DNA of 64,000 bases from Pseudo-nitzschia pungens. Its lineage: Eukaryota; Bacillariophyta; Bacillariophyceae; Bacillariales; Bacillariaceae. Shown piece by piece: positions 19,851-30,100 of this stretch. Numbering within the stretch: the first letter of the stretch is position 1; each line of letters begins with the position of its first letter. The stretch lies in NCBI GenBank assembly GCA_037355855.1, contig CM074758.1, positions 4,499,001 through 4,563,000 of the forward strand, written 5' to 3'. Made by a program: the position numbers and the translations under genes. The notes under the pieces are model-generated. The model had not been told where the DNA came from, made no database searches, and saw only the letters and a list, made by a program, of their open reading frames with translations.

Positions 19851-21317
19851 ATGTCATACGCTGCCAGCGATTTCTTTCCATCATTCGACCCTTTTGTCAC
19901 ACACATCCTCCGGCACTTCTTGCGCCGCGAGACAGAGGATGGTGATATCATCTGTGATGCCCTTCGGTTTGCTAACCGTACCACCTGGTCTGCATTTCAA
20001 TTTCTCTCCTACGACATCATCTCCTGCCTCACCTATGAACATTGTGGACGCCGTGTCCCCCTTTCCCCCAGTCATGTCTTCCGCCTCAATACCCTTTCTG
20101 CATACATGATTCACCTCAATGACACCATTGGTCCACGGGCTTCCCAGGATATCACCAATTATGATGACACCGCCTTTCGTACATTCCGCAAGACATACCG
20201 ACCCTCACTACCATCACCACCGTTGTACGACAATCATTTGAGCACCCACACCAATCCCAATGATGCCCATGATGTTCATACCGACGATGTTGATTTCTTT
20301 CCATCATTCGATCCCCATGTAACCCACATCCTTCATCATTTCCTGCACCTTCAGACTGAGGACGGTGATATTATCTGTGAGGCCCTTCACCTTGCTGGAT
20401 ATAACACCTGGGCTGAATTTCGATTCCTCAATGCCGAGCTCATCTCTTGCCTCGCCTACAAACATCGTGGCCGCCGTGTTCCCATTTTTCCCAGTCATGT
20501 ATTACGCCTCAATACCCTTGCTGCATACATGACCCACCTTAACAATACCATAGGCCCACGGGCTTCCCGGGACTTCCACAATTATGATGCCACTGATTTT
20601 CGACGATTCCGCAGGACACACCGACCCTCACTCCCTTCCCCACCGTGGTATGACAATTATTTACGCGCCCACACTGCTCCGCCCGCTGCTCCAGCACCTG
20701 CTCCACTCACTGCTCCTGCAACCCCACTGCTCCTGGCATCCGTACAGGTCCGTGCACCTGCTTCTGCACCTGCGCCGGTCCATGCACTTGCTTCTGCCAC
20801 TACACCAAGCCTGTCCCGTACTCAGGTCCGTGCACCTGCTTCTGCAACTGCGCCGCCACCTGGCTTGGCGCTTCTTGCGAATGCACCAACCACTGACCCT
20901 GCTTCTGCACCTGCACCGACCACTGACCCTGCACCTACTTCTGCACCTGTACCGACCACTGCACCTGCACCTGCTTCTGCAACTGCCCTGACCACTGAAC
21001 CGGCACCTGATTCACCAGCACCAACACGTATCCTGGCACTTCCTGCCACCGCTTTGGCACAGACCTCGCTGATTCTGCTGATACTGGCCCCAGCATACAC
21101 CACAGCCCCCCCTTCGCCGCTCCCTACACATGCACACATACCTGTTTTGTCACCTCTGCTTCCTTTTGGCTCGTTTGGTGGTATACCCTCTGCGTTGTAT
21201 ATCATCACTCTACGACACTGTGATGCCATTATCGAGCTTTTGTACCACCTTTTTGATACTCCTTGCTGTGTTTCACCTCCGTTCTTCCCCTTTCAGTTAT
21301 CTGGGGCGACGTCATGA
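19851..21317 (+). CDS. D ORF: protein with tandemly duplicated ~130-residue domain
   Basis: The frame is open from 19302, but ATG 19851 (MSYAASDFFPSFDPF) is chosen because the upstream part is repetitive leader-like sequence. From 19851 there are 488 residues. Two copies of one domain, starting FFPSFDPFVTHIL and FFPSFDPHVTHIL, lie at about residues 6-130 and 147-275. Each contains DGDIIC(D/E)AL, a Trp, ISCL(T/A)Y and RLNTL(S/A)AYM. This resembles a small domain near the start of some diatom retroelement-linked proteins, from memory only. A long Pro/Ala/Thr linker with repeats of APAPTTDP type follows, then a hydrophobic C-terminus. The stop (21315-21317) lies inside hairpin 1. No enzymatic motif is visible. 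It could be a gag-like or accessory protein. Confidence 0.7.
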   Translation: MSYAASDFFPSFDPFVTHILRHFLRRETEDGDIICDALRFANRTTWSAFQFLSYDIISCLTYEHCGRRVPLSPSHVFRLNTLSAYMIHLNDTIGPRASQDITNYDDTAFRTFRKTYRPSLPSPPLYDNHLSTHTNPNDAHDVHTDDVDFFPSFDPHVTHILHHFLHLQTEDGDIICEALHLAGYNTWAEFRFLNAELISCLAYKHRGRRVPIFPSHVLRLNTLAAYMTHLNNTIGPRASRDFHNYDATDFRRFRRTHRPSLPSPPWYDNYLRAHTAPPAAPAPAPLTAPATPLLLASVQVRAPASAPAPVHALASATTPSLSRTQVRAPASATAPPPGLALLANAPTTDPASAPAPTTDPAPTSAPVPTTAPAPASATALTTEPAPDSPAPTRILALPATALAQTSLILLILAPAYTTAPPSPLPTHAHIPVLSPLLPFGSFGGIPSALYIITLRHCDAIIELLYHLFDTPCCVSPPFFPFQLSGATS

Positions 21318-21324
21318 GATAACT
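21295..21324 (+). other. D hairpin 1
   Basis: AGTTATCT pairs with AGATAACT (8 bp) around a 14-nt loop that starts GGGGCGA. A second copy is at 21794-21821. Confidence 0.75.
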
Positions 21325-23349
21325 TTGCCAAAGAACTGCTGGAAACAATCATTGCTTGTTATTGCCTGTACACATGGGACGTCCATCGATTCCCTTCTAG
21401 CACCAACGCCTGCAGCAACTAACTTGCTTGGTACCTATAGCGCACACGCCTACAGAACCTGACTTGCTTGTCAACTTGAGGCGTACATTGATCCATGCCA
21501 TTGTCGACGCTCAATTTGATCGATTACAACGATAAGCGCCACCACATCCCATTCAACACGCTCCATCCCATGGCTCAAGCTCCATATGATTGATGATCCA
21601 GCTCCCTACGATTGATGATCCATCCGCTCGATCCACGCTGCACCGTACTCCCATATAAACCACCAGATTGATCATTATGATTGACTGACGATAACCGATG
21701 TCATTGCTCCTGTCTACAATCGCTATGACTACCGCTTGATACGATACATTTTGTCCCGCTCTGATTGTTTGCTTCACTGCACTTCCCCATTCAGTTATCT
21801 GGGGCGATTCAAGAAGATAACCTCGCCGAAGAACAACAGCAACATTGATTTCATGACAGAGCAACTTTGTACCAAAACATCCATTACCCTCAATAACAAG
21901 TGTGCATCTATTCCCTGACAGCACCACTGTCCACAACCAATGCATCGATTAAACATCCACATACACACAACCAACGATCAATACGATTGATTGCAATCTG
22001 ATACAAGATCAATACGATCGATTGATACGATTGATTGCTACGATCGATTGCAATACAATTGACTGCTACAATACGATCGATTGCAATCTGATACAAGAGC
22101 AATACGACCGATTGCCACGATTGATTGCTCAGCAACTGGTTCACCGATGAATAGAAGCTCAAGCTCAAGCTCAAGCTCAATACGATCGAACCCCAAGCTC
22201 AGCTCAATAAGGTCGAACCTTAATACGAACGATTGATCCGATACATCAGCTCAATAGTACGATCGAAGCTGAATACAATCGATTGCTCAGATAGCTAAGC
22301 TCCATCATACGATCGAAGCTCACTACGATCGATTGCCCCATTAGGTCAATACGACCACACGATCGACAGATCAATGGATCCATACGATCAACAATTGCTC
22401 CGATAGCCCAATACAATCGATTGCTACGATAGCTCGATCAGCTCCGTATGATTGCAGCTCAACACGATTGATTGCTAGGATAAGCGTCCACGAAGTTGCT
22501 CAATCCGAACTGAAGGAACAATATCTACGTTCGATCGCTAGGAGCACAGACCAGTACGATCGATTGCTCTAACTATTCAATACGATCAACGACCAATACG
22601 ATTGCTACGATAGCTATATCCGTTCGAAGATCAATACGATCCAAGATCAATAAGATCCAAGATCAATACGATCCAAGATCAATACGATCCAAGATCAATA
22701 CGATCCAAGATCAATACGATCCAAGATCAATACGACCCAAGATCAATACGATCCACGATCAATACGATTGATCCGATTGCTGCTGATCAATTGCTCCGAT
22801 AGCTCAATACGATCGAAGCTCACTACGATCGATTGCTTTGATAGCTCAATACGATCGAAGATAAATACGATTCATCGACCCAAACCAATACAATCCATTG
22901 CTACAATACGATCGATTGCTACAAGATACGTTCGATTGATACGATCGAAGACCAATACGTTCGATTGCCTTGACTACTACTACGTACGATTGAAGATCAA
23001 TACAATCGATTGCTACAATACGTCGATTGCTCCAGGATCAATACGATTGATCACATTGTGACCTTGACTCCTCCAAGCACCAAACATGGGGCGCAACTTC
23101 AAGCTCCGTGTTATTGCCCATCCTTCATCCAGCATGGGGCGCAACTTCAAGCTCCGTGTTATTGCCCATCCATCATCCAGCATGGGGCGCAAGCTCTGCG
23201 CTATTGCCCATCTCTTCTCTCAACATGGGGCGCAATCTCTGCGCTATTGCCCATCCTTTCATTTATTTCATCTCTGTGTGTGTCACAGCTCCAACATGTC
23301 CATGACAAGGAAGGAAGATTCTCTTGCTTCCCTGATCATAGATGGGGCG
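21318..23349 (+). repeat. D 3' non-coding region with GATCGATTG repeats
   Basis: From about 21480 to 23050 the words CAATACGATC, GATCGATTG and their variants occur dozens of times with loose spacing. At about 22628-22760 they become a regular 16-bp tandem array (GATCAATACGATCCAA, about eight copies). At 23085-23260 a different unit of 43-48 bp, starting ATGGGGCGCAA, repeats four times. A final GATGGGGCG (23341-23349) touches the 3' LTR and may serve as the polypurine tract. No gene is supported here. Confidence 0.75.
21794..21821 (+). other. D hairpin 2
   Basis: GTTATCT pairs with AGATAAC (7 bp) around a 14-nt loop GGGGCGATTCAAGA. Stem and the GGGGCGA half of the loop are as in hairpin 1, about 500 bp upstream. 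Confidence 0.75.
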
Positions 23350-23835
23350 TATTAAATTGTAGCCGTGACACGATTCATGACTGGACACAGTCCAGTCCCA
23401 CACTGCCTTCGTGCATCGTGTTTGAAATAGTTTTCTACAGGGTTCCCAGTACTGCTTGTATACCAACATCAAAACCACTCACAGTACAAATCGTACACGA
23501 AAAACAAGCAGCAAACACAACAAGACAGCAACGTCGATTCCCCGACAAGGTTGCTGTCCTTGCATCTTTAGTTTAACTCTGATTTGAATACCTTGATACT
23601 TACATCCTGCTCCTTGAGCAGCTCCCTGTAGAACTACAAGCCTAAGATCTAACTGACTGAGCCCAAAAGGTAGTTAGAATAGATCTGATCGACTCGTTCG
23701 GTCGTAGTGGTGAATCCGAGACTATCGATAGAACAGACCGGCACCTCAACCGGTTTGCATGCCTTTGCTCTTGCTGTATCTCCAAGCTTGCCCTGGGACC
23801 TATCAGCTTAAACCAGTTTCAGCTACATTTTAACA
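23350..23835 (+). repeat. 3' LTR of D
   Basis: Same 486 bp as the 5' LTR, followed by CCTTT (23836-23840) and the rest of the E LTR. Confidence 0.92.
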
Positions 23836-23840
23836 CCTTT

Positions 23841-24101
23841 CACTCTTTATATTTCACTCTAAATTAAATGCCTATCATGCCCTCCCCTTTCGATCGATTC
23901 CGATGTACCTCTAGGGAAGTACCTTGTAGTAACTAAGTGTATGCAATAAGACCTTGAACAGTCCGCTGTAGTCTCACCCTTTGCCAGGGATGTACGCGTT
24001 ATTATTGTTAAGGCTTTTCCTTATTTACAGACCAGTACGAGTCGAACTTATCTACAAGCCGATTAAGTTCCCCGAAGACCGCTGACGAGCGGATATCAAC
24101 A
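23841..24101 (+). repeat. E 5' LTR, right part
   Basis: It matches 32956-33217 and ends GCGGATATCAACA. Confidence 0.92.
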
Positions 24102-24124
24102 CAGTTTATCAGACCCACCGCTCG
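24102..24124 (+). promoter_or_regulatory. E probable primer-binding site
   Basis: CAGTTTATCAGACCC follows the LTR. Its complement contains CTGATAA, which has the C-U-N-N-N-A-A form of a tRNA anticodon loop, so half-tRNA priming is possible. The tRNA identity is uncertain. The degenerate relative at 6438 keeps CAGTTTATTAGA. Confidence 0.4.
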
Positions 24125-25066
24125 ACCCACTACGAACCGGGACGCCGGCTAGAGCGTGTGACGAAACCCAGCTGGCCGATCACCACTGGCATCCATGTCT
24201 ACACTTGGATGTAAAACCTCAGCTTATTGGACCAACAGCTGACATCGCGATACCCCTGATGTTAATGGGGGGCCCTTCCCCAGCAGACAGACGCGCAACC
24301 GACCAGAGCCCGACACATCCACCTCTGGGGGTCTACTGATACATGATACGGTAGTTGAGCGTCATGGTGGCACCATGGAGCTCGATCCGGTGGGGAAGGA
24401 GCAAGCAGGACGTGGAGAAAGCAACGTCCATGATTCCCTGTTATTCTACAGGATTCAAGGGGACGTTTGCCACGGATGGAACCACACTGGAAAAAGAAAA
24501 GAATTTTCGTGGAGACAGACCACCACGTACTTTCCAGTGAGAACAGTGCCCAGCAGAACAAGGACATGACGTCAGGCCCATCCAATGGAATAACGAGGCG
24601 CAGACAACCTCAAATCTGCCATGCCACCGATTTTTGATTTTAGCCAAGGGAACTTGGAATCAGACAAGCCAAGAACCCTGAGATCTGCCATATCTCAGAA
24701 TCAAATCGATTGGTCCAGAGCAGAAAGACCGAATAGAATTCTTCTCTTTTTTGGTCGTAACCAACCATTGAATTGGAACTATCGATTTGGATACCTTTCT
24801 AGCCAACCATCGAATCGGAACCATCGATGCGGATACCTTTTTTCTTAGACGTCGGCACGAAACTGTTGACACGAAAGTGTTGACACCAAAACGCTGACGC
24901 AATACGTGATACCTTTTCTTTTGATTGTCGACGCGTGACCTCCGATCGACACGGACCATCGATTCGGATGTTCGATCGACAAATTGGATGGAAACAGTCC
25001 CCATCACAAAAGAATTTGGTTTAGAAACCGAAGCAAGTTAGTTACTCAGAGCAAGTCAAGACAACC
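24125..25066 (+). other. E 5' leader, untranslated
   Basis: No ORF with a domain is seen. Short directly repeated words GAACCATCGAT(T/G)CGGAT and TTGACAC/TTGACACGAAA occur near 24750-24980. Gag starts at ATG 25067. Confidence 0.5.
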
Positions 25067-27067
25067 ATGGCCAAGCAAACCAGAAGACAACTCGCTGCAG
25101 CCGCCGCCGGAGCCGGCGCTGCTGGAGATGCCCCCGCCCCTGAAGCCGGAGGCGCCATCCCTGGAGGCGGCGCTGTCCCTGGAGGCGGCGCTGTCCCTGG
25201 AGGCGCTGCCCCTGGAGGCGCTGTCCCTGGAATCGCCGATGGAGCCGGTGTTCCCCCTGTCGGAGCGCCTGGAGCCGGTGTTCCCCCTGTCAGAGCGCCT
25301 GGAGCCGGTGTTCCCCCTGTCGGAGCGCCTGAAATCCCTCTTTTTGCTCCTGCTGGAGCCTCCAGAGTCCAACAAGAACCCAACCTTGACATCCAACCCC
25401 GATCTGAGATGATCCTGCTTGCTGCTATTCAAGAACTGAGAGCAATGCGCAACGAGAACGCAGCTCGGATTGCTGCTGAGGCTGCTGCTGCTGCTGCTGC
25501 CGCTGCCGCCGCTCGTGCCCCTGCTCCTGCTCCTGCTCCCGCTCCTGCTCCTGTCGCCGCCCCTACAGGAGCTAGTCCTGAAATCCTCCAAGCCCATGCC
25601 ACAGCCCAAGCTAATGGTGGAATCTCTGGATACAAGAATGGAGCAAAGCTCAGCTCAAGGGAGTTAGACCTCCACAAGATCCTCTCTGGCTTCAGTAACA
25701 GTGATACGGCGGATGAACTATTCCGAAATGGTCTCAACAGCATCGAGTCCATTCAGCAGCTCTCTGCCAAGGAACTACCCAAGTACCTCCGCGACTTCAA
25801 TGGAGACCGCCACCCGATGTGTCCCTACCACGAACGAGTATTCATCGGACTTTCTTTCAGACAATCCTTTAAGCTCCTTTCGGAGTGGATCCGCTACCAA
25901 CCTCTCATTGGTATCAAGCCTACAGCCCATACTTGGCTTAGTGATCCCCTCGCAGCCGACCGGACGCGTGAGCGTCTAACTGGAATGGAAACCGCCGACA
26001 AGGAGACAGTCTCAGCATCCATTACTCCGCCGAAGCTCGCTAGCTTTGACAACTTCCGTCAGTGGGAAGAAGGTTTCCGTCAGTTCCTCCGCTTCCAGTA
26101 CAATGAGCGAGGATTCCCCCTCTCATATGTTATTCGTCCGAAGGAGGAAGAGACGGTGACTGCAGCAGAAAGATCCGCCACTGTTGGGAAAGACGGAACT
26201 TTTTCCAACTGGATGGATTACAATGTTCGATGCGCCACGCTTGAAGGCCCGCAATTTGTCACCGACAACCACGACATTTGGGTACTGCTCTGCAATGCAG
26301 TTCGTGACGGCCCTGGCTGGGCCTACACCCGAAGATACAAAGACTCGAAGAATCCAACTGGGAACGCCCGAGCGGCTTTCCTAAATCTCTACGAGAATGC
26401 CTTCTCCGACACCAACGTCGCGGCTATCATTGACAAGGTCCGTACAAGCATGTTCACTTCGAAATATACGGGGGATTCTCGTACCTACGATTTTGACAAG
26501 CACTGCAGGACTTGGTTGAATTTCCAGACTACGCTCTCCAAACACGACAAGTTGCCCGACGAAGAAGACTTCACCATGCGTTTCATCCACAGTATCCAAG
26601 ACGATCGGTTTGAGAACCCCAAGATCCAGATCTTCGAAACCGACAAGTACACCAAGGACTTCAACGAGTGCGTCTCGTACTTCAAGAGGTGTCTTGGCAT
26701 ACGAAAAATGGGTGCGGCTTCAACCAAGCGGGCGCGAAGTATTTCCTCTGTACGTCAAGATGGTGGCGACGATCAAGGGAGTAGCAACCAAGGCGGATCG
26801 TATAGTGGGAAGGTCGAAGACAAGAAGTATCCCTACGAAGTTTACAAGACTTTCTCCAAGGAACAACGAAAGCAGTTGTACGATCTCCGTCAGAAGAAGA
26901 AGGCTCGAACTATTCAGTCAACTAGTTCGAACCATACCACGCCTGCTGCCTCCGCGAACGCGAATGCGACCCAAGGCGCAGGGAACAGTTTTGGACCCAA
27001 GGGGCGCAGAAAGGGCAAGAAGAAGAAGGGCAACGGCTCGAACCAAGGACAGACCCCCAAGAACTGA
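25067..27067 (+). CDS. E Gag
   Basis: 666 residues. The N-terminus is Ala/Gly/Pro-rich with three GAGVPPV(G/R)AP repeats (about residues 62-92), then an Ala run and Ala-Pro repeats. A capsid-like helical region follows from about 195 to 560 (FDNFRQWEEGFRQFLRFQYN, SYFKRCLGIRKMG). A basic, Ser/Asn-rich tail ends GRRKGKKKKGNGSN and probably binds RNA. No CCHC knuckle is seen. It ends in TGA (27065-27067). The same frame then stays open for 14 codons into pol, so readthrough would make Gag-Pol. Confidence 0.9.
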   Translation: MAKQTRRQLAAAAAGAGAAGDAPAPEAGGAIPGGGAVPGGGAVPGGAAPGGAVPGIADGAGVPPVGAPGAGVPPVRAPGAGVPPVGAPEIPLFAPAGASRVQQEPNLDIQPRSEMILLAAIQELRAMRNENAARIAAEAAAAAAAAAAARAPAPAPAPAPAPVAAPTGASPEILQAHATAQANGGISGYKNGAKLSSRELDLHKILSGFSNSDTADELFRNGLNSIESIQQLSAKELPKYLRDFNGDRHPMCPYHERVFIGLSFRQSFKLLSEWIRYQPLIGIKPTAHTWLSDPLAADRTRERLTGMETADKETVSASITPPKLASFDNFRQWEEGFRQFLRFQYNERGFPLSYVIRPKEEETVTAAERSATVGKDGTFSNWMDYNVRCATLEGPQFVTDNHDIWVLLCNAVRDGPGWAYTRRYKDSKNPTGNARAAFLNLYENAFSDTNVAAIIDKVRTSMFTSKYTGDSRTYDFDKHCRTWLNFQTTLSKHDKLPDEEDFTMRFIHSIQDDRFENPKIQIFETDKYTKDFNECVSYFKRCLGIRKMGAASTKRARSISSVRQDGGDDQGSSNQGGSYSGKVEDKKYPYEVYKTFSKEQRKQLYDLRQKKKARTIQSTSSNHTTPAASANANATQGAGNSFGPKGRRKGKKKKGNGSNQGQTPKN

Positions 27068-27109
27068 ACCGACGGCCGGTGCCTGAAATTAAGTAAGGTT
27101 GGCCGGCTG

Positions 27110-30100
27110 TTGTACCAGATGGATCTTCCACGCGCGCGCCCCCCACCCAGTCCTGAGGGGCAATGCGAGCTGGACAGCCACGCTGATACGACTGCCGCCG
27201 GTTCCAACATGATCTTGCTTGAAGACCAAGTCGTCAGCCACGTCGATGTTCATCCTTTTTCGCCTGAGCTCGAGCCTATCAAGAACATTCCTATTGGGAC
27301 CTGTGTTACGGCCTACACAGATACCGAGGGGAAAGTTTGGTTGATTTATTTCCACGAAGCCCTGTATTTTGGCGACAAGCTGTCCCACAGCTTGATTTGT
27401 CCGAATCAGATACGGGACTGCCATCCCAATCGTGTCAGCGAAGCGCCCCGTCAGTACGATGAACAGTCCAGTCACTCCATCCATATTGACAATACCGATC
27501 CTGAAGATCCCCATGCGGGCCACACCCTCGACATCAAGCTCCTGCTTGATGGGGTCGTGTCCTATTTCCCTTCCCGCAAGCCAACCAAGCATGAGATGGC
27601 TACATGCGATCATGTCGTTGCTACCCGAGACTTCCCCTGGGATCCGAAGAGCAAGAAGTTCGAGCAAGCCGAAGAAGCTATCGACGGATCTCATCCGTTG
27701 AATCCTACGCTGTCTGTCCTTCGCGCGGCGCCGCCTATGGCGACGCCCATCGCGCCTGCCGAGACGACCACGAAGCAGTCCAAGAAGTCCAACAAGCGTA
27801 AGATGGAGCCCGTCGAAACACGGTCCAACTTCAGTCCCCATTTGTACGACAAGCCTCTTCAAAGCGACGAGCTGATCCTTCCCCAGCATGATTGTTATGA
27901 GAAGTACAAGCTGCGGAGTCTCCAGCAACTCTGCACCCGCCGTGACCTGACCCCATGTGCGATTGCATCCGACTCTCGTCTGGATGCACGACTATCTTCT
28001 CTCTTTTCGGGCGATTCATTGAAGACTTGCGGGGACGATGATGTAGACGAGGATGCAACAGTACCAAGTCTTACAATCAACGCCATACATACCCCGTTGT
28101 ACGAGCGCGCCTACACCGATGGACGCGAGCGCTTCGAATTGGATCCCCGTTGCAGGGATTCCCCCGTCTGCTTGTCATCCGTTTACAAGCATGTTCGATG
28201 GGACGATGCAGTCGAACCCGTCGATCCCGAGCTCGACACTATCGCCAGACGAGCCAAGTGGGGTCCGACGATTGACACCGAACGATATTGCAAGATCGAC
28301 TCCGACCGTCTATCCAAGATCTGGGATGTGTCCCCGAGAAAGGCTGCGGATACTCTTCGAGTCACGACGCAGAAAGGCTTCCGCAACCCTATGCATCCCC
28401 TTGTCCGCCGATTGCCAACGCAGAGCTTCAGAAACAAGCGCATCGTGGCTGGCAAATGGTACACCGACACCTGGATGGCAAAGGTCCCGAGCATCATGCG
28501 ACAAGATTCAGCCGCCCAAGTTTTCAGTAATGGTAAGGGCTACGACGAGTTCATACCTATACAGGGCAAGAAGCAAGCGTATGAAGGACTGAAGATTTTC
28601 ATCCACGATGTCGGCATTCCCGAGCATTTGATATCTGATGGCGCTCGAGAGCAAGGCGCCCCTGGTACTTACAAGACTCCATGGAACAAGGTCGTCAGCA
28701 AAAATCATATCCACCAGACCTTTATCCAGCCAAGATGCCCCTTCCAGAATCGCGCGGAGCTCAGCATCGGCCATATCAGCAGAAGCATCCGCAAGAAGAC
28801 AGCCCGGAAGCGATCCCCCAAGCGCCTGTGGGCTTTCTGTGGGGAGCTTGTTGCTGCAATCCGCCAACGCACGGCTAATCCTACGACGATGGGCCGAACG
28901 CCGTTCGAAATTGTACATGGGTACATGCCAGACATATCCCTGTACCAAGCCCATGAATGGTATGATTTCGTCTATTGGGTTGATCTCTCTGACAGGAACG
29001 AAAAGCTGGGACGGTGGCTTGGCCCGTGCGGTGACCGATTCGGAGGCGGGGACTGCCACTGGATCCTGAACGAGGCGGCCATGCCGGTAAGCACTAACAC
29101 AGTCCGTGCTGTTACTGAAGAAGAATGGCGTTCCCATGACGTCAAGCGATATATGGACTCATTTGACCAAGCAGTTGAATCCAAGATCGGGGACAAAGTG
29201 GAGGATAACGATGCAAAGTTCCAAGCTACGTACCCTGATCCCCCTGCCGAGTTATTTGAAGGTCACCAAGAACGGTGGGAGCTCGCCGAGCCTGAAGCCT
29301 CTATTCCAGATATCGACGACCTCATACCTGATGGGGATGACTATGATGAGTATATTGGTAATAACGTCATGATCCAGAAGGGCGACGAACGACTACGGTG
29401 TGTCGTGAAGAACCGTTCTGCTGATCTTAATGGCAATCCGATTGGTAAGAGGAATGATAACCCTATCCTTGATACCAGAATGTATGATCTGCAGTTTCCA
29501 GATGGTTCCGTCGAGCAGTACACCGCCAATATCGTTGCTGAGAGCATGTACAGCGAGATTGATGACGACGGACGCATGTTTTCTCTACTGGACGAGATTA
29601 TCGATCACAAGAAGGACGGATCCGCCGTCAGGAAGCAAGACGCGACGATCACCAACAAGTATGGTCGTAAAGTCCCCAAGCCTACAACGAAGGGATGGCG
29701 ATTGCTCGTCAGTTGGAAAGACGGAACCGAATCCTGGTGTAAGTTGAGCGATCTGAAAGAGTCCTTTCCTGTGCAAACCGCAGAGTACGCCGTATCCGCC
29801 AAGATTTCAGAGCAGCCAGCATTCCGATGGTGGATCCACCACGTACTACGAAGGAAGAAGCGAATCCTCAAGGCCACCAAGCAAAACAAGTACTGGGATC
29901 GGACCCACAAGTTCGGAGTGGAGTTACCACATTCTATCCCTGAAGCTCTTGCCATCGACCGAAAGACGGGAACGGACTATTGGGAGAAGGCGATTGCGAA
30001 GGAGATGAGAAACAACGAGATGGCGTTCGAGTTTGACTCCAGCTACACCGTTGAAGGTCTGAAGGCCGAAGGATTCAGCAAGATCACAACGCACATGATC

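Larger units (their letters stand above)
18565..23835 (+). mobile_element. D: non-autonomous LTR retrotransposon carrying an unrelated ORF
   Basis: 486-bp LTRs (18565-19050 and 23350-23835) match along their length by eye. Target duplication CCTTT is at 18560-18564 and 23836-23840. The intact LTR of E at 32951-32960 gives the empty site (CAGCTCCTTTCACTC), proving insertion. Termini are TATTAAAT...TTTTAACA, not TG...CA. No RT, integrase, RNase H or protease motif was found in 4.3 kb of interior. The interior instead holds one long ORF, two conserved hairpins and long GATCGATTG-rich repeats. Matching LTRs imply recent movement, so enzymes must come in trans. Confidence 0.93.

Noticed and set aside
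22628..22760. 16-bp repeats as a possible CRISPR or centromeric satellite
   Set aside because: No spacers, only about eight units, and they lie wholly inside element D.
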